Source: Petunia secreta
Lineage: Eukaryota; Streptophyta; Magnoliopsida; Solanales; Solanaceae
Reading direction: 5' to 3'
Assembly (NCBI GenBank): GCA_029990175.1
Contig: JARKIP010000048.1
Coordinates: 24,886,001-24,950,000 of the forward strand
Length of the DNA stretch: 64,000 nucleotides
Of the stretch, positions 30,483 to 42,099 are shown piece by piece (position 1 is the first letter of the stretch; the number at the start of each line of letters is the position of its first letter). The position numbers were made by a program, and so were the translations under genes. The notes beneath the pieces were generated by a model. That model saw only the letters and a program-made list of their open reading frames with translations. It made no database searches and was not told the origin of the DNA.

Positions 30483-32865
30483 TGAAACGACCTTAGGTAG
30501 TCGTTTCAGGAGTTGAAATTCCGATTGACGTGCCGATAGTTTTAAAAGTTTCGTAATGTCTATTAGGACTTGTCTATAAAATTTGAGCTAAATCGGACCT
30601 CGTTTGGTAGGTATCAGAAGAAGGTTTTAGTTTCCGTTGTCAGTTAATTTCGGTAGATTTTAAAAAGAGGTTTTCGAGCTAGATTTTGGCGAATGTGCTC
30701 TGATTCGAAATCTGAAAGCGTCGTTAGGTTTGTATTATTATTTGTGACTTGTGTGAACTTTCGGAAGTGAATTCCGAGGTCGTTCGGATAGTTTTTGCTA
30801 AAATGCCGAAAGTTAAATAATTTGATCTCTTTCCGTTTAATTCGCATCTTGAGTTTCGGGAATTCGATTCGGGATCCGCCTTAACAAGTACGTCACATAA
30901 ATTTTGTATAACTTTATATACAAATTTGAGATTATTCCAAATTTAATAGGATTCCATTTTAATTTTCGACAAGAAAATAAGAAAGAAATAAAAAGAAAAG
31001 ATTAAAGAAAAGAAAATAAGGAATAAGGAAAAGAAAGGGGCGATGGCTAAGGGATTCTTATCCCTTAGCTTTAAATTAAATGAGAAACAAAGAACAGAAA
31101 CAAGAACATAAGCAGAATAGAAATGAGAGAGCAGAGAAATCGAAAATAAGTCCGAAAAAAGAGGAAAGAAAGGAAAAGAGATGGGAAAAAATAGAATTTT
31201 CATTCCAAAACATCCAGGTAATGATGTTAGTTTATTATTTCGTCTTATTACGTGTATTTGAATATATTTTAACGGTAGAAATCAGAATATTAGACATCGT
31301 TTTAATAAGTTCAATTGATAGTTTAAAGGATTAACTGGACCTTGATAACGAAATTGATTATATATTCGAATTCAGGGAGTTATTGGCAACTTATAAATAT
31401 AATTTATTAAGAGTTTGATTGTATGATTTTAAACCATGTACATAAGTCTGGACTGCGTATTGCTTATGCGAATCGGATATCAGTTTCCTTACCGGATTGT
31501 TCTAAGATATAAGGAATGAAGGCTTTAGCCTTATGTAATATATTTTTCTGCTTATTGAATATAGTGTGATCGTTTGACATTGAATCCAAAGGACAAAGTG
31601 GTTGTTGAGTAGCAGTGTTAACTTTGAAACAAGGTAAGTGATTATATTCATTTTTTTGGAGGCCCTTGGCCTTGTGGATATTCTACCACGTGTTCCTCAC
31701 GTGTGTAGCTGCCGATAGGCGTACTCATTGCGCCTTAGCTTTAGATTTACATTGTATATTATATGTTATCCCTTGTTGTTGGTATTGCATGGAGCATATG
31801 AGCATTGTACTTTGGTTTGAGCTTGACATATACTTGCTGGTAATCGATGAGAGTCTCGAGCCGGTGAAGGGTCATTATTGCATATACTTCCCGGTAATCG
31901 ATGAGAGTCCCGAGCCGGTGAAGGGTCATTATTGCATATACTTCCCAGTAATCGATGCGAGTGCCGAGCCGGTGAAGGGTCATTATTGCTTATACTTTCC
32001 GGTAATCGATGAGAGTCCTGAGCCGCTAAAGGGTCATTATTGCATATACTTCCTGGTAATCGATAAGAGTCCCGGCCGGTGAAGGGTCATTATCTCCTGG
32101 AAGATGATGAGAGTCCCGCGCCAGAGATAGGTATCAGGCACATGTGACAACATTGCATTATACTGCATTCATTCCATTTTATTGCACCGTCTGCTAACTA
32201 TTGTATATATTTTTTTGTGTTTTATATATGCAGTATGCAATTATGTATACCATGTTGTGGACATATTTCAGTTTGCCTATATGTTTCTAACTGTTTTGTG
32301 TCCCTAATTAGTTTATATACTTTAGTTGTATGTGTTTATGGTCTGTATTTGCTTAGCTCTTCTCCCTGGCTAGTTATCCTATTCTTTGAGGTGACTAGTC
32401 TGCCCCCACTTATTGAGTCCTTTTGACTCACCCTTGTTTGTTGCTTGTTTCTTGTCTATTAATTTCGTTTCGGCAGGTTTGCTCCAGGATTGAGTTCGCC
32501 ACGTTGTTAAGAAGTGAAGACGACTTCAGCTATCAAGGTGAGCCAGCTTTTATTCAGGATGACCACCAGTTTTATGCTTATTATTTTAGTTATATTCTGC
32601 TCCCTTCAGGAGGTGTATATATTCTTTTGTACTCTTAGATGTCTAGTCTGGATAGCCCTAAACCTAATATGTCGGGTAGTCAGCTGTAATTTCTTTTGTA
32701 CAGCTTAGAGGTATCAGTATGCCTGTGCTTTTTCTAAGTCTTATTCTTATTTAGCCTTTGAATTTATATTTATTTTCCTAATTTAGTTGGTAAGGGTTCG
32801 CCCGACGGGTCTAGGAGAGGATGTCGGGTGCCCACACGGCCTAGCTAGAAATTCGGGTCGTGTCA
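30483..32865 (+). mobile_element. Solo LTR of a gypsy-type retrotransposon inside the MULE, 2383 bp
   Basis: It starts TGAAACGACC, ends GGGTCGTGTCA, and is flanked by a perfect GTATG duplication (30478-30482 and 32866-32870). It is collinear with the LTRs at 46288-48760 and 51922-54460 except in its repeat block: here five 54-bp units around GGTAATCGATGAGAGTC (31830-32100), against 57-bp and 35-bp arrays there. The 138-codon ORF across the array (31666-32082) exists because 54 is a multiple of three. Confidence 0.92.
31830..32100. repeat. 54-bp minisatellite in the solo LTR, five units
   Basis: GGTAATCGATGAGAGTC and variants occur at 31839, 31893, 31947, 32001 and 32055, each followed by GAGCCGGTGAAGGGTCATTA. 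A diverged cousin of the same unit is seen inverted at 420-540. Confidence 0.9.
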
Positions 32866-33112
32866 GTATGGATATAAAGTCTAATATAGTGCACATACAA
32901 CCTGTCTATTGCAAATGTATTTAGACAGCTTATATAAAATATTCAACAACTTATTTCTACTTTATGTCACTTCCAACGACATATATAATATAATGTCCAT
33001 AGTAATACCTATTTAATAACATGTAAACTTTTGTGCAATTTGAATTTTATATGTATACTTTGTGTTTTGTTTAAATCCTAAAATAATAGAAATACTTTTT
33101 TGAGAAGCTTGT

Positions 33113-36100
33113 TCATTTTTTGATAGAGGGATTCCTACAAGTAGCTCTGTTGTGTCCTTCGCATCCACAATTTTCACAGGTAATCTTTGACTTTTTAGAA
33201 TGCATCTCCCAAGATGACTTCTGTCTTCTCTTTTTCGGTCTTCCTGCAGGCCTTTTTTTTAGTTGGAGGCAGTACCACTTCTCCAGAAATATATGCAGGG
33301 ACATCTCAAATACTCTCATCTGGAATGGGATTCACTGGTACTTCACAGGTCTTCAGCAAGTAATTTGTTGTGTAGTATGCAGATGCATAATCTTCTTCCT
33401 CTATGTGCTTGGACTTTAGAATAGCCACTGCATATGGACATGGTAGCTCATCCATTTGGAATCTTCCATAGAAACATGTTCGATCACTCAAGGACACTAA
33501 GAATTTACGCGCCCCATGCATCACTGTATACATGTTTGTTGAAAGTTTTACCTATAATTGCACAATTAGATCTTTTGTTAACTTTCATACAATATGTTCA
33601 ACTAGTAAACTACGAACAACTACATAGAACTATGAATAATTGATGCTATACACTTGATACACAAATAAGACAGTGATGCCATACACACACATTACTGATG
33701 AATTAAAAATGTATTTTTACCGTCATCTAGATTGCCAACTTTCGATGTGTATCCAGAATTTTGTGATACTTTTTGCCAAGCTTCCTGAATCTATTTTTTG
33801 CAGCTTCATTGTTGTTATAATTCCATGTTTCAACCAATTTTCTAATAGATTCCATGAAGGCAAGTACTGGCATATCTCGTGAATCTTTGCTAGCTCCATT
33901 TAATGATTCAGCGATGTTCGAAGTCATTATCAAACCTCGATTGGCAGTGGAATGAGCTCGTGCCCACCTATAATATCCAATCTTATACAATTATTCCTTA
34001 ATACGTACATCCATTTTTTCTACATTTTTCATATTACTATCAAACTCCTTAATTGTGTAGGCCGTAGCCATGGTAAAGAATACCTCATGGAGCATCTCTT
34101 CTCCCATCTTAAATTTTGTTTTTAGGTTTTTCTATTAATGCCAAATGCCGGCATAGTGAGGGACCTCTGGATATACAATAGATACTGCTTTTATGATACT
34201 CTCATTCCTGTCGGAGACAATACACATATCCTTTTTTTGACCATAGGCTTTGCTTAACCTATCAAAAAACCATCCCCATGCATTATCATTCTCTGAATCT
34301 ACTACATCATAGGCAAGGGATAAGATGCTGCCTGCATAAATGATACCAAAAATGTAAACAAAGTTCCATCAACACATACATACATTCACATACCTGAACA
34401 ACAACTTTTAACAGGATTGTAGTTGATGCTGTGGAACTTATCTGATGCATCTGATGTTGTTGTAGCAAGAAAAGTTCCCTTGTGAGTAGCTGAAAGAAAG
34501 CTGCCATCGACCACCATAATAGGCCTACAATATTCCCAACCTTTGATAGATGCATAGAGCGCCACAAAGATATACATGAAACAATCGTCTTCATCTTTAA
34601 CCAAGTCTACAAGTGACCCTGGATTGTCTTTTAGCAACATATACAGATAGCTAGGTAACTTGTTGTAGGACTTTGTAGGATCCCTTCTTACAAATTCAAG
34701 TGCCTTTTCTTTTGATCTCCACGCCTTCATGTATGGAAATTCAATGCCTAAGCTTCATGTCTTCAATTATATCTTTTGGTCTGTAATCTCTCTTGGGGTT
34801 GATATCCCTGTGTTGGATTATACTGCCAATGATTGTTGCACTTGCTTGCCGCGGCTTATAAATTCTGTCCTTCAATGGGCATGAGTGCTCGTTGATGAAT
34901 TTTCTAACTTTGAACAGGCCAGATTCATGCAAACTTGAAGACATAAACAACCATGTGCAATCATCCCTTATACATTTTAGGCAGTAGCTATACAACAAAT
35001 TATGAATAAAATTATAGATTTATGATATACAACTAGATACACACTATAATTTACTCATAAACACACATTTACATAGTGAAACAAAAGAAACCAATACATA
35101 CAAAATTATACATAGACATACATAACTGGGCAAGTATAGGTCATACACATGCAACTGCAGCTTCATACACAAAATACAATGACATACAGCTTCATACACA
35201 AGCACACTTTCATACATAAATACATAAACTTACAGCTTCATACACGCAAGTACAACTTCATACACGTAAGTTCAGCTTCATACAAAAAATACACAGGCAT
35301 ACAACTTCATACACAAACAAACCTTCATACATAAATACATAAACTTACAGCTTCATACACGCAAGTACAACTTCATACACAAATACAATGACATATATCT
35401 TCATACACAAACACACTTTCATACATAAATACAGAGATATATAGCCTCATACATAAATAGACAAATCTTTTATACTTCATACATAAATATGAAATTTAAA
35501 AGCCTTTACACAGACATACAGGATTTTATACATAAATACATAGACATACAACCTCATACACAAATAGACAAAGCTTTTAAAATTCATACCATTTCGAACT
35601 TGATCTTTTCTCCTTAAACTGGAACTTTTTCCTTAATGCATACTGCTTCATTGCAGTAACAATCGTCTCTCTATCTTGAAAAACCCGTCCTTCCACAATA
35701 ACTTCATGCGTAGGGTCGGTAATTATTCCAATAGTTTCATCATCATCATCATCATCAAAACATTCATCATTGATTTATGAATTTCACTATATCATCATCT
35801 TCTATTGCGTGTGTTTGAGTACTTTTTGTAAATCTAGGTAATATAACCAACGAATTTTCATTAACAGTCTCATCAAATGATTTTTCTGTTACGGTTATAC
35901 ACAAAGGATATTTTCCAAAATCCTTATCCTTTTTTATCTTGACATACACATTCACTCCCATATCGTTGTGTATCTTTATGGCAGGACATGTTGCATTCAC
36001 CTTGTAAATGATTTCCATTTGCTTAGTATTAGTATCAACACGAATTTGTTTTGAAATTATAGATTCTAGATCATCAAATGTACAATCAATGCTTATTACT

Positions 36101-36204
36101 ATTGCATCAGCACAAAATTCAACGTGTTCTCTTATTTTATCCCAGTGACCTTTGTGTTGGAGAAGAACTGTTACTCTTAACATTAGAACTTTCTCATCAC
36201 GCAT
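33113..36204 (-). pseudogene. MURA-type transposase gene of the MULE, inactivated
   Basis: Minus-strand pieces occur in family order. N-terminal region: 36204-35767. MuDR DNA-binding domain: 35755-35600 (GRVFQDRETIVTAMKQYALR), continuing at 34998-34741 (DCTWLF, FKVRKFINEHSCPLKD). Transposase core: 34730-33727, with presumed DDE residues in VVDGSF, VSDRNESI and NIAESLN. SWIM region: 33533-33306. Zinc knuckle CENCGCEGHNRATC and the C-terminus: to 33113. Repeat-filled gaps (about 35600-34998, 34400-34310) look like introns or insertions. The frame is broken by stops after AGIWH and before LYKIGYYRWA, and elsewhere. In the SWIM motif two metal ligands are Tyr (C-F-Y and C-P-Y instead of C-x-C and C-x-H). 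No active transposase can be made. Confidence 0.85.
35110..35590. repeat. CTTCATACAC-type repeats, right arm of the MULE
   Basis: Irregular repeats of CTTCATACACGCAAGTAC and CTTTCATACATAAATACA, related to the 173-bp array at 29735-30410. They fill a presumed intron between two parts of the transposase DNA-binding domain. Confidence 0.75.
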
Positions 36205-36234
36205 ATACAGTGATAATTTGTGTATGAAAACAGA

Positions 36235-36475
36235 TCAAAAATGAATATACAACTTCAATTTTGAATCGCGACTGCTTAGTGTATGACACAGAAAAAAACC
36301 TTCAATGTTGAATCACGACTGATTATTACTGTATGAAACCGATCAAGCGCCTTCAATTTTGAATGCGAGAGATAATTTGTGTATGAAATAGATCTAAAAC
36401 CTTCAAATTTGAATTGCGATTGAAATCGCAATTCAAAATCGCATTGATTTTGGGTGTAAACTACAGCAAATTGAT
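36235..36475. repeat. Subterminal repeats and a 30-bp palindrome of the MULE
   Basis: Three to four diverged copies of GTGTATGAAA, ACCTTCAATTTTGAAT and GCGA words lie upstream of the transposase ATG. At 36408-36437 a perfect 14-bp inverted repeat (TTTGAATTGCGATT and its complement) is separated by GA. Subterminal repeats of this kind are candidate transposase-binding sites; that is inference. Confidence 0.6.
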
Positions 36476-36727
36476 GTTTGAATTTGTATGTGTTATCGCG
36501 TTTTGAAATCGCACTTTCGCCGATTTTCTATTGAATTGGAAGTGCAGTACCTTAGGTTTTATCGGGTGGGTTAGGCTTTATTTGTTTCTATTGAGTTTTT
36601 CCTTTCTAATTATTGCTTTATATAGTTGTATATGTTTCGAAAAAAAATGTCAGTATTTTTTGTAAAATATATTTGTATCGGTATTTTTATGTAATTTCAG
36701 ACCTAGACTAATCAGCCCTTCACATAA

Positions 36728-37159
36728 ATAGCTGCTCTAGACAGTATGCATAAATTATGTACATAATATGCAATATTATGCATAAAATATCCATCACTTT
36801 TGCAAAAATAAAAAAAGACTACTTTTTGTTAAATTAATCTAGCATTGTTCATGCTGCATAATTTTTCCTTACATACATTTACTCACAATTGTCTTAGAGG
36901 GGCCCCTTCCAAACACCAGCTTTGCCTTGAGTTATTTCATTAGGATTATATGCCCTACTTTTTGTAGAGTAGCTTCATTAAGCTTTATCTTTTAATAATT
37001 TCCATAAAATGTGTTACCAGCTTGTACAAGAAATGATTATGTTTTTTTAACGTTACATAATTCGCTGCCCTAGAGCTCTATTATATACAGATTATATACT
37101 TAGTATACATATGTAATATACATAAAATATATATAAATTGCTATTTTTGTTTAAGCTGT
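36728..37159. other. Spacer right of the MULE
   Basis: AT-rich, with TATATAC/TATACATATG runs near 37080-37140. No gene is supported. Confidence 0.5.
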
Positions 37160-37965
37160 ATAGTTAGAGCATGTTTGGGATTGCTGCCAAAAACTGCTTA
37201 TTTTGAGAAATACTTTTGGCATAAGTACTTTTTACAGAAGTACTTTTAGATATTAAGCATTTTGTATTTGGACAACTCATTGGAGAAGTACTTTTGATAA
37301 ATAATTTGTATTTGGATAATCTTTACGAAAAGTACTTTTGAGTGTTAAATTACGAAAAGGACATCCAAGTTCATTTTGCATTTGGATTAATACAGATAAA
37401 AAATAATAATTTTAAATATTTATCATAAGAGTTTAATTTTTTTTTTTAAAAAGTATTTAGTTAAAATATAAAATATAAAGTAAACGATATAAATTTAAGA
37501 TTGAACAACATAAAATATAGTTAAATTGAAGTGATAAAGCAATTAGAAATTTTTAGTAATTACTTATTTTTAAAAGATGATTTAAAGAATAGGAGATCCT
37601 ATACAATTGATAGAAATACCTATAAATAAAAATTGTTCATAAGAAGAAGAAGATTTGTAAAAGTATATAGTAGGAAAAAAATGGAAAAAAGAGAAATATA
37701 ATTTTATTTTGAGAGAGATATGGTTAATTAATGAGGGATAATTTGGTAAATGTGATTTTTAGTAAGGATATTTTTATCTTGAAAAAATTAATAAACTACT
37801 TCTGCTTCTACTTCTTAGCTTCTCCCCAACAGCAGAAAAATTTCCTCTGCTTCTACCTAAAAGTACTTTTTTTTTTGTTGCCAAAAACCTCAAAGTTCTA
37901 AAAAAATATTTTTTTTTTGAAAAAAACTCTTTTGGCTTTGGAGAACAAACAAGTTATTAATCTCT
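37160..37965. mobile_element. Possible non-autonomous DNA transposon
   Basis: TTAGAGCATGTTTGGGATTG on the left and TTTGGAGAACAAACAAGTTA on the right form a weak inverted pair. Just inside lie AAGTACTTTT-type words on both sides (37200-37345 and 37860). Size about 800 bp, non-coding. Ends are imperfect and no target duplication was found. Confidence 0.4.
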
Positions 37966-39429
37966 ATTTTTCTAAAAAGTTTCACCTGGTGTCCCTAAAA
38001 TTGACTGATATTGAGAGTTTGGCCCTATTTAACATGGTTTTAGCAAAATGACATCTCCTTTGGTTTATAAGGAACATTTCGAATTATCAGTTCGCAAATA
38101 CTGCATTTTAAGAAGAAGTCAAGTGGTAAGCGTAGGCAAGGCAACACTTCAAATTATCTTGAAGAATATATAAAGAAATTTGAAAGGGCAATTGCTGCCC
38201 AAGCAATACTGTATCTGGGAGAATGTAAGATTCAATAACAAGTGTTACATGAAAGAGGGGTTAAAGGCTAGTGTTTTCACTTAGCCAGTACTTACGGGGA
38301 CAGGGAAGACGAGGATACAGTGCGTCATTATAAGATTTATAGGGCATCTTCGTCCAGAATTTATTCATTAAACCAAGCAGGGGGCATTTTTGTTAAACCA
38401 CTGTTATGTGGGGGCAAAAAGGTAAATCATTGCCTACGGTGTCATAGTTCTGCAAATTGGCCCTATGTTTTCGCATTTCGGCTTTCAACTTGATTGGCCT
38501 CCTTTGGATAGTAATGAGTCATAGTTAGCACTACCAAATTGGGTTGGTTTACATAAATAAGGCATTTCTGGCGCTTTATCAGATTTGGTCCTTATAAGAA
38601 AACTTTTACTAATTTGGCCTCCATACAAAAGTTCTTGGTGATCACCAGATCTTTCTAGTAGAAAGACCAGCGATCGCCAAGAGTTTCACTCCGGTGGTGG
38701 TTTTTTTCGGACGAGGTTAATATTGTAATGCTTTTCTCAAAATGCGACTTCAACATGCCTTGGCTCAATTTATGTGAAGTGATGATGCATCTTAAACCTA
38801 TACCTAGATGAAAACAAATCTTGTGGATAAAACCAGCAACATGGATGTTCAAACATAAAACTGATGGTGTAATCACCTAATTTTGGCATAAGTTATGTTA
38901 ATTACTGTTAATTTTGTGTTATTTTAATTAGTTAACATTAATGTTAGTTAATTGGTTCATAACTGCTAGATTTTTTTTATTTAGTGTGTAAATAATACAT
39001 GGGCTAGAGTCCATTTTAGCAAAACAAAAGGGGAACAAGTCATCCCACATTCCGACCCATTACCCGGCCCACGACCCATTTTTACTCCACATATATAAGC
39101 CATAAACTCCCTCATTTCCCCCATTTTTATCTTAGCCGCCTAGGCTGGCTCCATGCTGCCAAAAATTCTCCCCCACCGTCGAAAATTGCCCCTGCCAAAA
39201 TTAACAAACCATACCTTCCTGTAACCCCCCATGACCCACTCTTTCTGTTTTCACCACTATTTTCCGGTATATTCATTTTATTCAAAGTAAGTTATTTTCT
39301 TTGCTTGCCGCTGCGGAAATATAAATCATAGTAAGATTAATATGTCCAGACAACTAGATTTCCATCCATTAGAACATATGAGAGACAATGCTTATTTTTA
39401 AGACACAATATAGGTTTTAGTAAGTTTTT
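37966..39429. other. Spacer without a recognisable gene
   Basis: No supported coding region. A minus-strand ORF at 38655-38876 lacks any recognisable domain. The stretch 39040-39260 is less AT-rich (CCGACCCATTACCCGGCCCA) and might be a piece of an LTR or 5' leader, but no boundary can be defined. Confidence 0.4.
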
Positions 39430-39780
39430 AAAAATTATTTTAAGTTTTTGCCAATAACTTGAGCTTCAAAATTTTGTATCTTAACTTCAAACCTTCTACT
39501 TTTAACTTCAAACATGAAGGTCAAAATTTCAACTTCAAGCCTGAAGGTTTGGAATAATACATAAACAGTTTCCAATTTCAAACCTTTAGGCATAGACAAG
39601 CTTCCAATTTCAAACTTTTCATATTTGAAGTAGGGCATAGACAAGCTTCTAACTTCAAGCCTCAGGTTTGAAGTTGGGCATATAGACTTCCAACGTCAAA
39701 CATAAAGCTTTAAAGTTAGGCACAACAATTGGTAACCTTCAAAATTAAAACTTCCCTCAACATTAGAACTTCAAACCTCA
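39430..39780. repeat. Irregular AACTTCAAACCTGAAG repeats
   Basis: Multiple direct and inverted copies of AACTTCAA[AG]CCT and AGGTTTGAAGTT-like words, interspersed with GGCATAGACAAGCTTC (39590, 39635). A low-complexity cluster with snap-back potential; non-coding. Confidence 0.55.
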
Positions 39781-41224
39781 ACACTAGACTTTCCTATCTT
39801 TATCATCAACCCAATTTTCCGTCAAATATTTTGCGCTTGCTATTTGCAATCATTTGGAGTAGTAGCTTATACCTCAAAATAGGTTACTTCTACACAAGTT
39901 TGCCTCAGTCTAGCTAAAACCAAAATTGAGAAGTCAATATAGGCTTCTCCGCTAAATTTTTACGACAACATGTTCAGTTGAATAGAGCTCATTGGCTAAC
40001 GATATCATGCCAAGCCCAGAAAGCAACAAGCAAGACACTTATAATCATGATCATTTAATTCTCATACTTGTAATACATGATTCAATTTTCTTTTTTGGGG
40101 GTGGGTGGGTGGGGGGAGTTACATGAATCATAATACATAAACTATCGCAATTTATTATTGTAACTGCAATTTTTTAAGTTCTTACAACTAGGAGATTTAT
40201 GGCATTTGAAAAAAATGTAATGTAGGGTGGTCTTTAATATATCATCATTGATTTTTTATTTATTCCTCCCCACAATTATAAATGTTTGTGATTTTTAAAT
40301 ATCAGATAAGTTATGATTTACATACAATTGTCATTTTTATATTTGTGCACTCTTATTACAAATGTTTGTTGCACATTCATATTAAGAATGTGTATTTTTT
40401 ACATTCTTATGAGAAAGGCATGTCGCATAGATGGAAGCCAACCTCCATCAATATAGTGCTGATGTAAGCAAATTATCCTAAGAATAATTCGATTGTACAC
40501 GGCTTAAAATCTTTAGCATCGACGTACAGGTAACTAAGGACACATGGTAATCACTTTGTTTTGAGTTAGAAGTAAGTTTCGTTGGTTTATCTTAAGGTGC
40601 TAGATGTGAGTTTATGCTTATTGAGCAAATAAAAAGCTAAATTTAGATGCATATAATGTCTATATATCATCTGTATCAAATTATCTTCCCAGAGAAAAAG
40701 AGATATATATTGTAACACATGCACCATACCATGCGTAAATATTAACTTAATGGGTAACATAGGTTTATCTCAATTTATTGTTATTTGAAACCCATTCGCG
40801 CGAGTAACCTCACGAATTCAATTAGTGGCACGAAACTTGTTTGATGTTTGCAATCTTAGCATCATGCTACCAAATGACAATAAGAAATTTGATTTGACAA
40901 GGTATGAGCAAATAATTTGTCATTAGAAGTTGGTCTGAAGGTGCCCATTCTTGACGTCACACAATGAAACCTCTTTCACTTATGTCTATCTAGTGGGTAG
41001 TCAATTATAAAACTCAAGACAAGAAACTTATTAGAAGTAGAAGACAAATGTCGTACCTTTTTTATGTTTGATGCATTTTCGTTATGACTAACCTAAGGAT
41101 TTATGATACATAGATCAAGAAAAATACTTCAATGTGATTTGTATGATTTAGGAGTAAAAATTTCGTGCAGTGGTCTGTTTGGCGTGCGTTAATTGATTTA
41201 TAACCGTCAAAAATAAATTCGCTG
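39781..41224. other. Spacer with a G-quadruplex motif
   Basis: No gene is supported. The only notable motif is a G-rich tract at 40097-40116 (GGGGGTGGGTGGGTGGGGGG) with three one-base loops on the plus strand. Confidence 0.5.
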
Positions 41225-41650
41225 AGAAATAGCCACCTCCGGACAAATCCCAATATAAATACTGGGGTCTTGAACAAAACTTGTTCAAAGCCCAAGTATT
41301 TATACTGGGAAGCTTCAGTAAACTAACCCCAGTATAAAATACTGGGGCTTTGAACAAGTTTTGTTCGAGGCCCCAGCATTTTGTTATGGAACTTTGTATA
41401 AAGCTTCAGTCCCATAACAAAATGCTGGGGGACTTGTTCAAAGCCCCATCATTTTGTTATGGGACTGAAGCTTTATATATAAAGTCCCATAACCCATAAC
41501 AAAATACTGAGGTTGTGAACAAAACTTGTTCAAAGCCCCAACATTTTGTTATGGGACTGAAGCTTTATATATAAAGTCCCATAACAAAATACTGGGGCTT
41601 TGAACAAGTTTTGTTCAAAGCCCCAGTATTTTGTTATGGGACTAGTCTGG
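41225..41650. repeat. Fold-back cluster of nested inverted repeats
   Basis: The words CCCAGTATTTTGTTATGGGAC, GACTGAAGCTTTATATATAA and CTTTGAACAAGTTTTGTTCA occur alternately in both orientations. For example, GCCCCAGCATTTTGTTATGG (about 41372) is answered by CCATAACAAAATGCTGGGG at 41413, and 41539-41640 repeats the pattern. The cluster is flanked by GAGAAATAGCCACC (about 41224) and GAATTTTTGGCTATTC (about 41690), which are themselves partly inverted. Probably the interior of a non-autonomous DNA element. Confidence 0.75.
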
Positions 41651-41816
41651 GTGTTTTTCCAACACTAATGGAGCTTAAGTGTGCGCGCGAATTTTTGGCT
41701 ATTCTTCAATGAATTTGGAAACGGTGGATAGTCCCCAATGAGCGCGTCCAAAAATTGCTAGTGATCAAAATTTCCCCAAGATAAATAGATTTATAGTACA
41801 CTGCTCCCTAGTTTGC

Positions 41817-42078
41817 TGAATGCAAGAGAGAAGTAGAGAGAGAAAGTTGGAATCAGATAAAACTATAACTGTTACTTCACTATGCTTACTCCCTAAGCTT
41901 TATACAAATGTCCAGCTGGACTAACTTACCAAAAATATCCTAACTAACAATGTAGAGTCAGCAACCACCGACCTAGTACTACTACTTAACTCAACTAACT
42001 TTAAATTAGCTAACAATAAATAATCTATACACTGCATCTGTAGCCTGGAAATCAACTATACACTTCTATATTTCTACA
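41817..42078 (-). repeat. 3' LTR of the copia element
   Basis: Collinear with 54779-55079: AGAGAGAAAGTTGGAAT, GCTTTATACAAATGTCC, CTGGACTAACT, TGTAGCCTGGAAATCAACTA and TATACACTTCTA. On the minus strand it begins TGTAGAAATATAG and is preceded by the purine-rich GCTTGAGGAGGAG (42079-42091), a good polypurine tract. About 40 bp of the outer end are missing compared with the 5' LTR. Confidence 0.85.
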
Positions 42079-42099
42079 CTCCTCCTCAAGCTGGTAGGT

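Larger units (their letters stand above)
27784..36718 (-). mobile_element. Mutator-like element (MULE) with Ulp1-like and MURA genes, 8.9 kb
   Basis: The element is flanked by a perfect 9-bp duplication, TTCACATAA (27775-27783 and 36719-36727), the length typical of Mutator elements. The ends show only weak inverted similarity: AAAATTATAAAATACACCGA on the left against the inverted AAATTACATAAAAATACCGA on the right, offset by about 12 bp. Inside are a Ulp1-protease-like gene on the plus strand (28102-29066) and a MURA transposase gene on the minus strand (33113-36204), converging. This is the make-up known from Kaonashi-type (KI) MULEs. Both genes are broken. A solo LTR (30483-32865) was inserted later; without it the element is about 6.5 kb. 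Confidence 0.8.

Noticed and set aside
31666..32082. 138-codon ORF with 18-residue repeats (VIDES..EPVKGHYCIYF)
   Set aside because: It lies entirely in an LTR. The open frame results from a 54-bp tandem repeat, which is a multiple of three; the opposite strand is open for the same reason.
37160..37965. A complete hAT element
   Set aside because: The ends are only weakly inverted, no 8-bp duplication was found and there is no transposase. Kept only as a possible non-autonomous element.
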